A DNA stretch of 36,370 nt from Candidatus Kuenenia stuttgartensis (lineage in GTDB: Bacteria > Planctomycetota > Planctomycetia > Gemmatales > Gemmataceae). Every line of letters starts with the position of its first letter. Position 1 is the stretch's first letter. This document shows, in pieces, positions 15,186 through 26,236 of this stretch. Below the pieces are notes generated by a model. It saw only the letters and a list, made by a program, of their open reading frames with translations, searched no databases and had not been told where the DNA came from. Location: NCBI GenBank assembly GCA_945875585.1, contig CAMCLK010000049.1, forward strand, positions 1-36,370. Reading direction: 5' to 3'. Position numbers and translations under genes: made by a program.

Positions 15186-16477
15186 CACCACGGTCCCGTA
15201 GTTCCGCAGCGTTTGCCCATGCCAAAAAGTTGATTCCCGGAGGGGTCAATAGCCCCGCGCGCGCCTTTGGCGCCGTCGGTGGTGAGCCGCTGTTCATCAG
15301 CTATGCAGAGGGCCCCTACCTGCACGATATCGATGGAAACCGCTTGATTGATATGATTGGTTCATGGGGGCCAATGATATTGGGCCATTCCCAACCGAAT
15401 ATCCGCGCGGCGATCATCAGGGCTCTGGAACGCGGTACTAGCTATGGGGCGCCCACCGAAGCGGAATCGCGTTTGGCGGAACTGGTGATCGATGCTGTGC
15501 CATCCATTGAAATGGTGCGCTTTGTTTCTTCTGGCACTGAAGCCGCGATGAGCGCCATCCGCTTGGCGCGTGGAGCCACAGGCCGCGACCGTATTGTGAA
15601 ATTTGCCGGTTGCTACCATGGGCACGTAGACAGCCTGCTTGTCGCTGCTGGTTCCGCCGCCACCACCTTGGGCGTGCCGACGAGCCCTGGAATTACAAAA
15701 GCGACGGCTGCCGATACCATTGTGCTGCCTTTCAACGGGTGCCAAGAGTTGGAAGAGGCATTCCGAAGTCAGGGTGACACGATTGCATGTGTGATGGTTG
15801 AGCCCGTTGCGGGCAATATGGGTTTGGTGATGCCCACGCCTGAATTCAGGCGCCTTCTGCGCGAACTCACACGCAAGCACGGTGCCTTGTTGGTTTACGA
15901 TGAGGTTATGACAGGGTTCAGACTGGCACTGGGCGGCGCCCAGGAGATGCTGGGTGACGCACCCGACATGACAGCACTTGGAAAAATCTTGGGTGGCGGC
16001 CTGCCCGTTGCGGCTTATGGCGGATCCCGCGAAATCATGACCAAGGTTATGCCCTCCGGTCCGGTTTACCAGGCAGGAACCTTGTCGGGAAATCCGCTGG
16101 CGATGGCGGCTGGTATTGCCACATTGGAAGAGCTTAAAAGAACCAATCCATATCCTCGTCTCGACGTTCTTGGGCGCAGGCTGGAGGATGGCTTGCGCGC
16201 GGCATGCGCGCGCCATGGGGTACCGGCAACCATCAACCGTGCTGGAAGCATGTGGACGCTGTTCTTCACGCCAGACCCAGTCACCGATTATGAATCTGCC
16301 AAAAAAGCTGATACCGCTCGATTTGGGAGATTCTTCTGGGAAATGATTAACCGTGGCGTTTATCTGCCGTGTAGCCAGTTTGAAGCAGCTTTCAATTCCG
16401 TTCTGCACGACGAGGCGATCATTGACCGGATTATTGCTGCTGCTGATGAGGCTTTGGTTTATTCGGCTTCGGCTTGA
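15182..16477 (+). CDS. hemL: Glutamate-1-semialdehyde 2,1-aminomutase
   Basis: A 431-residue PLP enzyme that converts glutamate-1-semialdehyde into 5-aminolevulinate, the substrate of the HemB encoded two genes upstream. This indicates the C5 (glutamyl-tRNA) route. Diagnostic stretches are IPGGVNSPARAF, SSGTEAAMSAIRLARG, GCYHGHVD and YDEVMTGFR; the PLP lysine is Lys268 in LGKILGGGLPV. The ATG start overlaps the kinase stop (ATGA); the frame is open 12 codons further but family homology begins here. Its last 19 nt overlap the 3' end of the convergent NtrC-type gene. hemA and the later pathway genes are not in the window. Confidence 0.96.
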   Translation: MTPRSRSSAAFAHAKKLIPGGVNSPARAFGAVGGEPLFISYAEGPYLHDIDGNRLIDMIGSWGPMILGHSQPNIRAAIIRALERGTSYGAPTEAESRLAELVIDAVPSIEMVRFVSSGTEAAMSAIRLARGATGRDRIVKFAGCYHGHVDSLLVAAGSAATTLGVPTSPGITKATAADTIVLPFNGCQELEEAFRSQGDTIACVMVEPVAGNMGLVMPTPEFRRLLRELTRKHGALLVYDEVMTGFRLALGGAQEMLGDAPDMTALGKILGGGLPVAAYGGSREIMTKVMPSGPVYQAGTLSGNPLAMAAGIATLEELKRTNPYPRLDVLGRRLEDGLRAACARHGVPATINRAGSMWTLFFTPDPVTDYESAKKADTARFGRFFWEMINRGVYLPCSQFEAAFNSVLHDEAIIDRIIAAADEALVYSASA

Positions 16478-17862
16478 TCGAGCATGATGCCGAGGTCGGC
16501 CATGCGCCTGTAAAGGGAGCTTAGGCCAATTCCCAAACGTTTGGCTGCTTCGCGTTTGTCGATCGATTCGCGAAGTATCCGTTCGACGTGGAGTTTTTCA
16601 AAACGTCGAACTGCTTCGGGAAGGTCATCAATAGCCAAGGGGTCGCTGATTTCTCCCGTGAGGTCGCCGGGTAGATCGGCGCACCCCACAAGCGGGCCAT
16701 CTCCCAGGATAACAGCGCGTTGTAAAACGTTATCCAGTTCTCGGACGTTCCCTTTCCAGCGTGCTTCGCGCAATGCGCTCATTGCATCGCGGGCGATCCC
16801 CTCGAACTTTTTGCCCATTTGTGCCGTGTGACGCGCTAAGAGGTGCTCGGCCAGTTCGGGAATATCCTCCCTATGTTCGCGCAGCGAAGGCATGCGCAGG
16901 CTGACGACATTCAGCCGATAATACAGATCCGATCGAAACCGATTGTTTTCCACTTCTGTCTGCAAGTCTTTGTTGGTTGCCGCCAATACGCGTGCTTCCA
17001 TGCGGACCGGTTCATTGGCACCAACGGGCAAAACCTCTTTTTCTTCTAGTGCCCGCAGAAGCTTGGCTTGGGTAGCCAATGGGAGTTCGCCAATTTCATC
17101 TAGAAACACGGTTCCGGGGCCCGCATGTACGAAAACACCGTGCTGATCGCGGTCGGCTCCGGTAAAAGCGCCTTTTTTATGTCCAAATAGCTGGTTTTCC
17201 AGCAGGTCGCCTGGAATGGCCGCGCAGTTGACGGCGAGAAACCGCCCGGGCAAATTACCCTCAGGATCGCGCGCCTTTTCCCCAAGTTCATGGAGGGCTC
17301 GCGCAGCCAGTTCCTTGCCCGTACCGCTTTCGCCGAGTATGAGCACGGTTGAACGGGCCGGACCGATTTTGTTGATCAACGCCCGAATCCCACGCATGAC
17401 GTTGCCTTGACCTATCAAGCGACCGGTGGATCCCGCTTGTTCCACTCTGGTAAGAACCCGTCGCAGGCGCCGATTTTCACGGAGTGCTTCACGATGATCC
17501 AGTAACCTGCGGATACGCGCCAAGACTTCATCAAGAAGAACCGGTTTGAGGAGGTAGTCGTGCGCGCCGCGCTGAAATGCCGCCACCGCTGTTTCTACAG
17601 TTCCATACGCTGTCATCAGAATGACCATTGCCTCGGGAGCGCGCGAGAGAATCCGGTCCAGCGTTTCAATTCCGTTGATGCCGGGCAATTGCAGATCGCA
17701 GAGCACAACATCCACGGGCTCTATCTCGACCCGGGCAACAGCTTCCTCACCCGTGGCGGCAACCATGGGATGGAATCCTTCCGTCTCGAGGCATTCAGCC
17801 AGGCTTGAACGAATGATGGGTTCATCGTCCACCACAAGAATCCGCGCCTGGTTGATAGTCAT
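16459..17862 (-). CDS. NtrC-type sigma-54-dependent response regulator
   Basis: A 467-residue activator with the classic three parts. The receiver domain (1-~120) has Asp12/Asp13 and the phosphoacceptor Asp56 in VVLCDLQLPG. The AAA+ domain (~150-385) has Walker A GESGTGKE, the sigma-54-contacting GAFTGA loop and a Walker B-type VFLDEIGEL. The C-terminal Fis-type helix-turn-helix (~425-462) has KREAAKRLGIGLSSLYRRM. It should activate sigma-54 promoters when phosphorylated by the membrane histidine kinase encoded just upstream; its ATG overlaps that gene by 4 bp (ATGA). Being at the end of the nucleotide-sugar series, it may control polysaccharide genes, though I found no clear sigma-54 site in the nearby gaps that I checked. 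Confidence 0.95.
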   Translation of the reverse strand: MTINQARILVVDDEPIIRSSLAECLETEGFHPMVAATGEEAVARVEIEPVDVVLCDLQLPGINGIETLDRILSRAPEAMVILMTAYGTVETAVAAFQRGAHDYLLKPVLLDEVLARIRRLLDHREALRENRRLRRVLTRVEQAGSTGRLIGQGNVMRGIRALINKIGPARSTVLILGESGTGKELAARALHELGEKARDPEGNLPGRFLAVNCAAIPGDLLENQLFGHKKGAFTGADRDQHGVFVHAGPGTVFLDEIGELPLATQAKLLRALEEKEVLPVGANEPVRMEARVLAATNKDLQTEVENNRFRSDLYYRLNVVSLRMPSLREHREDIPELAEHLLARHTAQMGKKFEGIARDAMSALREARWKGNVRELDNVLQRAVILGDGPLVGCADLPGDLTGEISDPLAIDDLPEAVRRFEKLHVERILRESIDKREAAKRLGIGLSSLYRRMADLGIMLDQAEAE

Positions 17863-19196
17863 GAATTAATTCCTAGTAGGGATCCTGATTGAGTCTTGTC
17901 GGTGGATGGCAGTACAACGCGGAATAGGGCGCCACCCAAATTGCCAGATCCCATCTCAAGCCTGCCACCATGGTCATCAACGATACGGCGGGAAAGGTAC
18001 AGCCCTAAGCCGGTACCATTGGTTTTGGTAGTAACGAATGGTTCAAACAAATGGTCCTTGATCAATTCAGAAAGACCGGGCCCGTTGTCCTCGATCTCGA
18101 CAAGTAATTCGCCATCCTGCTCCATTCCACGCAACTCCACGATACCGTCTTCACCTGCGGCATCCAATGCGTTGAGGATCAGGTTCAGGAATACCTGGGC
18201 GATCTGTCCGCGCACACACAACACCCTTGGCAGATTGTCCGCCACGATGGGTTGCCTCAACCTCGACCCAGGTCGCTTGTGATACTTGGCTACGCGCAAG
18301 GCTTCCCCAACCAAATCGGCAATCGAGCAGACAGATCGCTCCCTGCTGGCTGGCCGTCCGAATTCTGTGAGTTCTCGCAAAATGACGCGCATGCGGGCCA
18401 ATTCACCTGCCATCAAGTCGAGTTTTTCCCGCGTTTTAGAATCGTGATCGCCGCGCTGGAGCAGTTGCACGATATTGCTCACACCAGTGAGCGGATTGCC
18501 TACCTCGTGGGCAATTCCTGCCGCGAGCAATCCAAAATTAGCCATTTTTTCTTGTTGCAGCATTTGTGCCTGAGTTTCCTGCAACTGGCGCGTGCGTTCC
18601 GCGAACCGCACTTCAAGATCCGCCTGACTTCTTACAAGCGAACCATTGAGCCGCCCTAACTCATCGCGGGCCTCTCGCAGGCTGCGGCCCAACGCCAGGC
18701 CTGCCCATGTCAGCCATACCAATACGGAAGGAACCAACACGGCGCCCAGCATGCCATCACTTGCCTCGCCAGAGACGGAAAGCCACAACACAGACCACGA
18801 CACCATGTGGCACAGGCATGTGATCCAACCAACCATGGATCCATGCCTCAGCACGCAGCAGAGCACGGAGAGAAAATAATAATAACGGAATGAACTGGTG
18901 GCGCCCGTGTCAAAGTGGCAGAGCAAGCCAATGAATAGCGCTTCCATGAACGAGATAAAAAGCGGATATTGCCCTAAGAAAATTCTGTTTTGCCGTCTGT
19001 ACCATGTGTCTAACAGTGTGAATGCCAGGCCAAATCCCAGAAGACCATTGAGAACAGGGGCATTGAGAGCCCCGGGAGTCAGATTGACAACAAGGTAACC
19101 AAATATCACGCCTACCCAGCGGATTTTTAGAACAATCCATGCCCCTGCGTCTTCATCGGCCCGGGTAGGTACTGAAAGGGCATGGAGAATATTCAT
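17859..19196 (-). CDS. Membrane sensor histidine kinase (NtrB-like)
   Basis: A 445-residue sensor. The first ~170 residues hold about five to six hydrophobic helices with very short loops, so the signal is probably sensed within the membrane; no PAS or large outer domain is present. A coiled-coil linker (~172-218) leads to the dimerisation helix with the phosphoacceptor His230 in AAGIAHEVGNPLTG. The ATPase domain has NLILNALDAA (N box), DNGPGLS (G1) and TNGTGLGLYL (G2). The 4-bp overlap with the response regulator marks a cognate pair. It starts 70 bp after ugd on the same strand, so it may be co-transcribed with the sugar genes. Confidence 0.93.
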   Translation of the reverse strand: MNILHALSVPTRADEDAGAWIVLKIRWVGVIFGYLVVNLTPGALNAPVLNGLLGFGLAFTLLDTWYRRQNRIFLGQYPLFISFMEALFIGLLCHFDTGATSSFRYYYFLSVLCCVLRHGSMVGWITCLCHMVSWSVLWLSVSGEASDGMLGAVLVPSVLVWLTWAGLALGRSLREARDELGRLNGSLVRSQADLEVRFAERTRQLQETQAQMLQQEKMANFGLLAAGIAHEVGNPLTGVSNIVQLLQRGDHDSKTREKLDLMAGELARMRVILRELTEFGRPASRERSVCSIADLVGEALRVAKYHKRPGSRLRQPIVADNLPRVLCVRGQIAQVFLNLILNALDAAGEDGIVELRGMEQDGELLVEIEDNGPGLSELIKDHLFEPFVTTKTNGTGLGLYLSRRIVDDHGGRLEMGSGNLGGALFRVVLPSTDKTQSGSLLGINS

Positions 19197-19256
19197 GCTG
19201 CCAACTCCGGAGGCGGCAACGGTCTAGCCTTCTCACTTTACCATGAAACTGGATTG

Positions 19257-19288
19257 GCGGAACTGCTCAACGTTCCGCTTGAGCGGTT
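19257..19288. other. Two mutually exclusive hairpins at the ugd 3' end
   Basis: GCGGAAC/GTTCCGC (19257-19263 with 19272-19278) and a 10-bp stem AACTGCTCAA/TTGAGCGGTT (19261-19270 with 19279-19288, one T-G pair) share bases and cannot form together. They cover the ugd stop codon. No T-run follows, so this is not a classic terminator. Confidence 0.4.
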
Positions 19289-20583
19289 ACCCGGCCAATG
19301 GAGTGATATGTTAATCCCGCGCTGGCCACACTTTTTGGTTCGTAAAGGTTACGACCATCAAATATGACCTTGTCTTTCAGCTTCTGTGCCAGCAGGGCAA
19401 AATCGGGGGACCGGAATTCACTCCATTCTGTTACGATCACCAGCGCGTCGGCGCCTTCCAGCGCCTGCAATGGACCAGCGGCGTAGGTAATCTGGTCGCC
19501 AAGCAGCCGTTTGACATTAGGCATGGCTTCTGGGTCGTGCACCTGACAGTTGGCGCCCGCGGCCAATAGCATGTTGACAAGCACCAAGGCCGGAGCTTCG
19601 CGGATGTCATCGGTGCGGGGTTTGAATGCCAAGCCCCATATGGCGAATGTTTTGCCAGTTATCCCATTGGGATACTGGCTTTTGATTTTTTGGCCAAGAA
19701 CGTGCTTTTGATCTTCATTCACTTGGTCGACGGCGAGCATCAGGGAAGAACCCGATCCAAGGTTGTTGGCCATAGAGATGACAGCGCGGATATCCTTGGG
19801 GAAGCAACTTCCGCCATATCCCGCTCCGGGAAACAAGAATTGGAAACCGATACGCGCATCGTGTCCCATTCCTCTGCGGACATCGTTGATATCGGCACCT
19901 GCCCGCTCGCACAGGTTGGCCATTTCATTGATGAAACTGATTTTGGTGGCAAGCATGGCATTGGCAGCATACTTGGTCATTTCCGCGCTGGAAGGTGACA
20001 TGGAAAGAAATGGTTTTTCGGTGCGAAGGAACGGCGCGTAAAGTGTCTTCAGCGTGTCGGCAGTTGCCTGCTCGCGCACACCAACCACAATGCGATCTGG
20101 TCGGAGGCAGTCGTCGATGGCTGCTCCTTCTTTCAAAAATTCCGGATTACTAGCCAGACTGACAGGGTGCTTGGCATGCTTGAGCATTTCAAGTGCGCGG
20201 TCATTGGTTCCCACGGGAACCGTGCTCTTGATCACCACAATCTTTGGCCCATTCACATGTTCCCCAATCGACCGGATGACTTCAAAAACAATCGAGAGGT
20301 CGGCACTACCGTCCGCGGATTGCGGTGTGCCAACGCATACAAACACAACTTCGGCCGCGGAAATACCCTTTGGCAGGTCCGTGGTGAACGAAAGGCGTCC
20401 TTCGCGGGCGTTGCGCTCCACCAGCTCTTGAAGCCCTGGCTCGTAGATGGGAATCTTTCCCTGAAGAAGTCCATCGATTTTGCTTGCATCCTTGTCGATG
20501 CACACAACCGTGTTGCCACAGTCTGCGAAGCAGGTTCCCGTAACCAGGCCTACATATCCGGTTCCGACAATGGCTAAACGCAT
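19267..20583 (-). CDS. ugd: UDP-glucose 6-dehydrogenase
   Basis: A 438-residue cytoplasmic enzyme that oxidises UDP-glucose to UDP-glucuronate with two NAD+. The N-terminal Rossmann motif is MRLAIVGTGYVGLVTGTCFAD; FLKEGAAIDDCLRPDRIVVG is the conserved central stretch; the catalytic cysteine is in GYGGSCFPKD (~259); the C-terminal lobe has GLAFKPRTDDIREAPA. Length is typical. GGGAG precedes the ATG. The 39-bp gap to rmd contains a TAATAT-like -10, so an extra internal promoter is possible. UDP-glucuronate would feed polysaccharide synthesis along with the neighbouring rmlB, gmd and rmd products. Confidence 0.97.
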   Translation of the reverse strand: MRLAIVGTGYVGLVTGTCFADCGNTVVCIDKDASKIDGLLQGKIPIYEPGLQELVERNAREGRLSFTTDLPKGISAAEVVFVCVGTPQSADGSADLSIVFEVIRSIGEHVNGPKIVVIKSTVPVGTNDRALEMLKHAKHPVSLASNPEFLKEGAAIDDCLRPDRIVVGVREQATADTLKTLYAPFLRTEKPFLSMSPSSAEMTKYAANAMLATKISFINEMANLCERAGADINDVRRGMGHDARIGFQFLFPGAGYGGSCFPKDIRAVISMANNLGSGSSLMLAVDQVNEDQKHVLGQKIKSQYPNGITGKTFAIWGLAFKPRTDDIREAPALVLVNMLLAAGANCQVHDPEAMPNVKRLLGDQITYAAGPLQALEGADALVIVTEWSEFRSPDFALLAQKLKDKVIFDGRNLYEPKSVASAGLTYHSIGRVTAQAER

Positions 20584-20622
20584 GATTCGCTCCCTATATT
20601 AAAATGGTTCGGTTCTGCTTGG

Positions 20623-21570
20623 TCATGCCTCATCAAACGACGCAAGGATATCTCTCAGGGTCGTGTCGAGTGATATCGATGGAATCCAGCCTGTTTCCTG
20701 TCTGATCTTTTCACAATTGGCACGGAAATCGAGCGGATCTCCCGGTCGGAGATGCTCATCACGAGTGCGAATTTCTACTTCCACACCGCTCAAAGCAATC
20801 AAGCGATCCAGTATATTCGCCATCGAATAACTTATTCCGGTGCCAATGTTGTAAATGCCGGGTTTAATAGTGTCAGGCATGAGCGCGCAGTACGAATTGA
20901 CAATATCGCGGACGTCTGTCAGGTCGCGGCGAGGCTGCAAGTTCCCTGTTTCGATAACCCCTGATTTGCCTGATCTGGCAATAGTCGCAACTTGCTTGGC
21001 GAAACTGCCAATGGCGAACTGGCTGCCTTGGCCAGGGCCGATGTGGTTGAATGGTCTGGCAATAATCAGCGGAATATTAATTCGATTGGCCACTTCCTGT
21101 GCCAAATACTCTCCCGCCAGTTTGCTGGCAGCGTATGGGCTTGCTGGTTCCAGTGGAGCGTTTTCGTCGAGAGATTGAATGTTTTTCGGGGTGGCATAAA
21201 CCAAGCCAGTGCTAACATGGAGCACTTTGGGACGCAGGCCGGATTGTTTTATCCCGGCCATAATGCCGCGTGTGCCTTCCAGGTTGTCGTGCCAAGCTTC
21301 CGAAGGATTACGGAATGACAACCCCGGACTGGTGAATCCTGCCAGATGCACCACGATTGTGGGCTTAAAATTTGAAATGATGTTTGCCATCAAGGGGGCG
21401 TTGGTGCAATCACCCAATTCAAGTGGAACATCCTGAACGAGATGTTCCAGCCGATTGGGCCATTGATTGCTGCGCGATATTCCCAGTACTCGGTAACCGG
21501 GCTTGGCTGCCAGACATTGGTTCAGCCAGCCGCCCACAAAGCCCGTCGCCCCCGTGATCAGGACGTTCAT
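20623..21570 (-). CDS. rmd: GDP-6-deoxy-D-mannose reductase (RMD)
   Basis: A 315-residue short-chain dehydrogenase/reductase that probably reduces GDP-4-keto-6-deoxy-mannose to GDP-D-rhamnose. It has the Rossmann start VLITGATGFVGG, the Tyr-Lys pair in YAASKLAGE (Tyr ~145), and the RMD-like stretches ARPFNHIGPGQ and QPRRDLTDVRDIV. The fucose synthase alternative (Fcl) is less likely because its usual motifs are absent. It lies directly downstream of gmd, which makes its substrate. A strong GGGAGG site precedes the ATG by 5 nt. Confidence 0.88.
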   Translation of the reverse strand: MNVLITGATGFVGGWLNQCLAAKPGYRVLGISRSNQWPNRLEHLVQDVPLELGDCTNAPLMANIISNFKPTIVVHLAGFTSPGLSFRNPSEAWHDNLEGTRGIMAGIKQSGLRPKVLHVSTGLVYATPKNIQSLDENAPLEPASPYAASKLAGEYLAQEVANRINIPLIIARPFNHIGPGQGSQFAIGSFAKQVATIARSGKSGVIETGNLQPRRDLTDVRDIVNSYCALMPDTIKPGIYNIGTGISYSMANILDRLIALSGVEVEIRTRDEHLRPGDPLDFRANCEKIRQETGWIPSISLDTTLRDILASFDEA

Positions 21571-21615
21571 CGGACCTCCCTTGAGCGGCTGGTTTCATTC
21601 TCCACGGTGAGGGTC

Positions 21616-23645
<2,030 letters not shown>

Positions 23646-23729
23646 TTCAATCCCCCGGCTTGCCCAGTCATTCAAAGTGCGGGATACCCTGCCCAATTGC
23701 TGGAATAAACGCAAGGTGAACCTGTCGAG

Positions 23730-24596
23730 CTACGGTTTGGCCCAACGTTGGAACAGGTCAGGCCACGGGGAGATTACAGTAGTAGTATCACTAGATATAG
23801 GGTGTTTGAATTCTAATCGCCACGCATGCAGCGCCATCCGCCTGCCTTCACCGTTCCCGTAGACCCGATCTCCAACGATCGGGCACCCCAAACTTGCAAG
23901 GTGGACGCGAATCTGGTGCTTGCGGCCTGTCTGCAATTGGACTTCAACCAGCGATAGGCCTCCTTGCGATGAAGTGACGCGATATAAGGTAACTGCACGC
24001 TTGGCATGCCCGCCGGCAGTTGGCCTGACACGCACCCGGAGGTCGGTACCTTCTTCGAGAAAGGTGTCGATGGTTCCTGCGGCCGGATCTGGACATCCTT
24101 CACAGATGGCCATGTATGTTTTGCTGACATCTTCCCAATCGTGCTGGAGGCGGTCGTGGGCTGCTGGAGATCTGGCAAAAACCAGCAGACCGGAAGTATC
24201 CCGGTCCAGTCGATGCACAACATACGGTCTGCCCGAGCGGGTTCGGGTCAGCCAGTCTTTCAGCCGTGTGAAAGCTGTATCGGTTTTGTTGTTGTCGGTG
24301 GCAACACTGAGCAGGCCTGCCGGCTTGTCGACCACAATCAGGTGATCGTCCATGTATACCACGGGAATGCCACAGCCATGGGTTCCTGCTCCCGCCCGAA
24401 CCGCGGCATCCCTCCCAACAATGGAAAGACGGTCCGCTGGCCCAACCGGGTGGTCGTGGCGTGTGACACTAGACCCATTGACGGCAATACGACCAAATTG
24501 CAGCAATTGCCGGACACGTGAACGCGGCATGTTGGCCCCCAATGTTTCCAGAAGCCAAGGCAAAAGCGGTTGCTGATGGTCGGGGGAGGGAATCAT
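23730..24596 (-). CDS. RluA-family 23S rRNA/tRNA pseudouridine synthase
   Basis: A 288-residue RNA modification enzyme. An N-terminal S4-like RNA-binding segment (~10-65, with SRVRQLLQFGRIAVNG) precedes the catalytic domain with the RluA signature HRLDRDTSGLLVFA, in which the Asp (~130) attacks the uracil. Later conserved parts are RKHQIRVHLASLGCPIVGD and MALHAWRLEFKHP. The specific target (RluC, RluD or another) cannot be decided. It is on the same strand as the sugar operon but 84 bp upstream of rmlB and probably unrelated in function. It is divergent from the DUF1501 gene. Confidence 0.93.
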   Translation of the reverse strand: MIPSPDHQQPLLPWLLETLGANMPRSRVRQLLQFGRIAVNGSSVTRHDHPVGPADRLSIVGRDAAVRAGAGTHGCGIPVVYMDDHLIVVDKPAGLLSVATDNNKTDTAFTRLKDWLTRTRSGRPYVVHRLDRDTSGLLVFARSPAAHDRLQHDWEDVSKTYMAICEGCPDPAAGTIDTFLEEGTDLRVRVRPTAGGHAKRAVTLYRVTSSQGGLSLVEVQLQTGRKHQIRVHLASLGCPIVGDRVYGNGEGRRMALHAWRLEFKHPISSDTTTVISPWPDLFQRWAKP

Positions 24597-24787
24597 GGCC
24601 TAGTACCATTCCATGCATGTCTATAACGAATGATGGTATGATAGTGCCGGCTTGAAAACCTTACTCCGTACCGCAACCGCAGAAAACTGTTGACTTTCGG
24701 CATACACCGGTCACGATGCAACATGGTTGGGTTCCCGCCCGTTCCCATTCCCCGCCTGTATTGTCTCCCCCAAATCGGAGGAATTTG

Positions 24788-26200
24788 ATGGGCACTACTT
24801 TTCATGCCAACCAAAGCGTGACTTCAGGGCGTTTATCACGCCGCCAACTGCTTCAGGCCGGCGGAGCCAGTATGCTTGGTTTGGGCACTCCCGGCCTTGT
24901 GGCTGCCCGTGTCGGGGGAGCGCCAACGGGCCAGATGGCAAAAAAGTCTTGCATATTCATTCTGCTTTGTGGTGGTCCCAGCCACTTGGACACATGGGAT
25001 CTGAAACCGGGTGCGCCTGACGAAATCCGTGGGCCGTACAAACCGATTGCCTCAAGTGTGCCTGGTATGCGTATCAGCGAACTTCATCCGCGCCTCTCTC
25101 AACTCACACAGCATTTCAGCCTGATCCGGTCGATGACTCACCCGGGCAATATCAGTAACCATTTCGATGCCATGCACAACAGTCTGAGTGGCCAGGCTGG
25201 AGCTCCTGCTGACGCCCCGTATATCGGCTCGACCCTATCAAAAATGCGCCCCACTGAAAGAACCATGGCGTCGTATGTATGGTTGATCAAATGCGTTGGG
25301 GATCCGGTGTTTTGCGCTCCCAATATTGGTACGGGTGGCTCCCTTGGCGTTCAGTATGCGCCGCTTTTTGTGGGCAGTGCCGATAATCATCCTGCCTTAC
25401 CGACCTTCAAGGCACCCGATGTCTTTGCCGAACGTGAAACTGCGAGCCGCATGCATGACCGTCGCGCCTTGCTTGAAAATATCGAGCAGATCAATGCCAG
25501 CGGTCAGCGCGCCAACTGGCGTGAACTGCACCAGCGCGGATTTGATCTGGCAACGGCAACGGGCCCGCGCAAGGCTTTTGATATCAATCTCGAAGATGTT
25601 CGCTTGCGCGATCGCTACGGTCGCAACCCGCTGGGGCAGAATCTGCTGCTGGCACGGCGGCTGGTGGAATCTGGAGTTGGTTTTGTTACCGTGAATGGGT
25701 GGACAGGGCCGTCGCCCGGCCAAATGGGTGGAGGCCCGCCTAGTTCCAGTTGGGATATGCATGGCGCGGAAATGGGCATGGGAAATGCCTTTGGCAATGG
25801 GTCATACGGCATGGGCTGGTGCCTGCCAGTGCTCGATAACGCGCTTTCCACATTGCTTATCGACCTGCGCGATCGAGGCATGCTCGACAGCACTCTGGTT
25901 GTTGTCGCGGGCGAGTTTGGCAGAACACCGCGAATCAACCAGAATCAGGGCATTCCCGGCAGGCAGCATTGGCCACATTGCTACTCCGCTATTCTTGCGG
26001 GGGGTGGCATCAGGGGTGGCGCGGTTTATGGTGAGTCCGACAAAATCGGCGCTTATGTGAAGGACAGTCCGGTTCGTCCGCAGGACTTCAGCGCAACGAT
26101 CTATCACGCCTTGGGTGTGCCGTTTGAATCGCAGGTAACCAAAGAAGGCGTTTCCAAACCACTAAGCACCGGTCAACCCATTCTGAAATTGTTTGGTTGA
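24788..26200 (+). CDS. DUF1501 (sulfatase-like) exported protein
   Basis: A 470-residue DUF1501 protein, a large planctomycete family with an alkaline-phosphatase/sulfatase-like fold and no settled function. The start chosen is the ATG at 24788, with GGAGG 7 nt upstream; the frame is open 24 codons further. The leader SRRQLLQAGGASMLGLG is a twin-arginine-type signal. Family motifs are FILLCGGPSHLDTWDLKPGAPDEIRGPY, GNISNHFDAMHNSLSG, VVVAGEFGRTPRIN and GRQHWPHCYSAILAGGGIRGG. Such genes often follow a DUF1549/DUF1553 cytochrome-type gene, which is missing here. It is convergent with the DUF3472 gene. The 191 bp between it and the RluA gene shows no clear promoter. Confidence 0.93.
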   Translation: MGTTFHANQSVTSGRLSRRQLLQAGGASMLGLGTPGLVAARVGGAPTGQMAKKSCIFILLCGGPSHLDTWDLKPGAPDEIRGPYKPIASSVPGMRISELHPRLSQLTQHFSLIRSMTHPGNISNHFDAMHNSLSGQAGAPADAPYIGSTLSKMRPTERTMASYVWLIKCVGDPVFCAPNIGTGGSLGVQYAPLFVGSADNHPALPTFKAPDVFAERETASRMHDRRALLENIEQINASGQRANWRELHQRGFDLATATGPRKAFDINLEDVRLRDRYGRNPLGQNLLLARRLVESGVGFVTVNGWTGPSPGQMGGGPPSSSWDMHGAEMGMGNAFGNGSYGMGWCLPVLDNALSTLLIDLRDRGMLDSTLVVVAGEFGRTPRINQNQGIPGRQHWPHCYSAILAGGGIRGGAVYGESDKIGAYVKDSPVRPQDFSATIYHALGVPFESQVTKEGVSKPLSTGQPILKLFG

Positions 26201-26212
26201 CCGATGGCTAGC

Positions 26213-26236
26213 AAGCAGGGTTTCAACCCTGCTTTT
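26213..26236 (+). terminator. Terminator-like hairpin between convergent DUF1501 and DUF3472 genes
   Basis: A perfect 10-bp inverted repeat (26213-26222 with 26225-26234) ends in TTTT on the plus strand. It lies 12 bp past the DUF1501 stop and contains the stop codon and last codons of the minus-strand DUF3472 gene. The T-run is short and the loop tight, so efficiency is uncertain. Confidence 0.55.

Noticed and set aside
15362..16408. Antisense frame of 348 codons opposite hemL
   Set aside because: HemL on the plus strand is complete with all family motifs; the antisense product is rich in His, Gln and Arg with no domain pattern.
24597..24787. Divergent promoter between the RluA and DUF1501 genes
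   Set aside because: A TTGACT is present on the plus strand but no acceptable -10 lies 16-18 bp away; the TACCAT/ATGGTA inverted repeat is too short to interpret.
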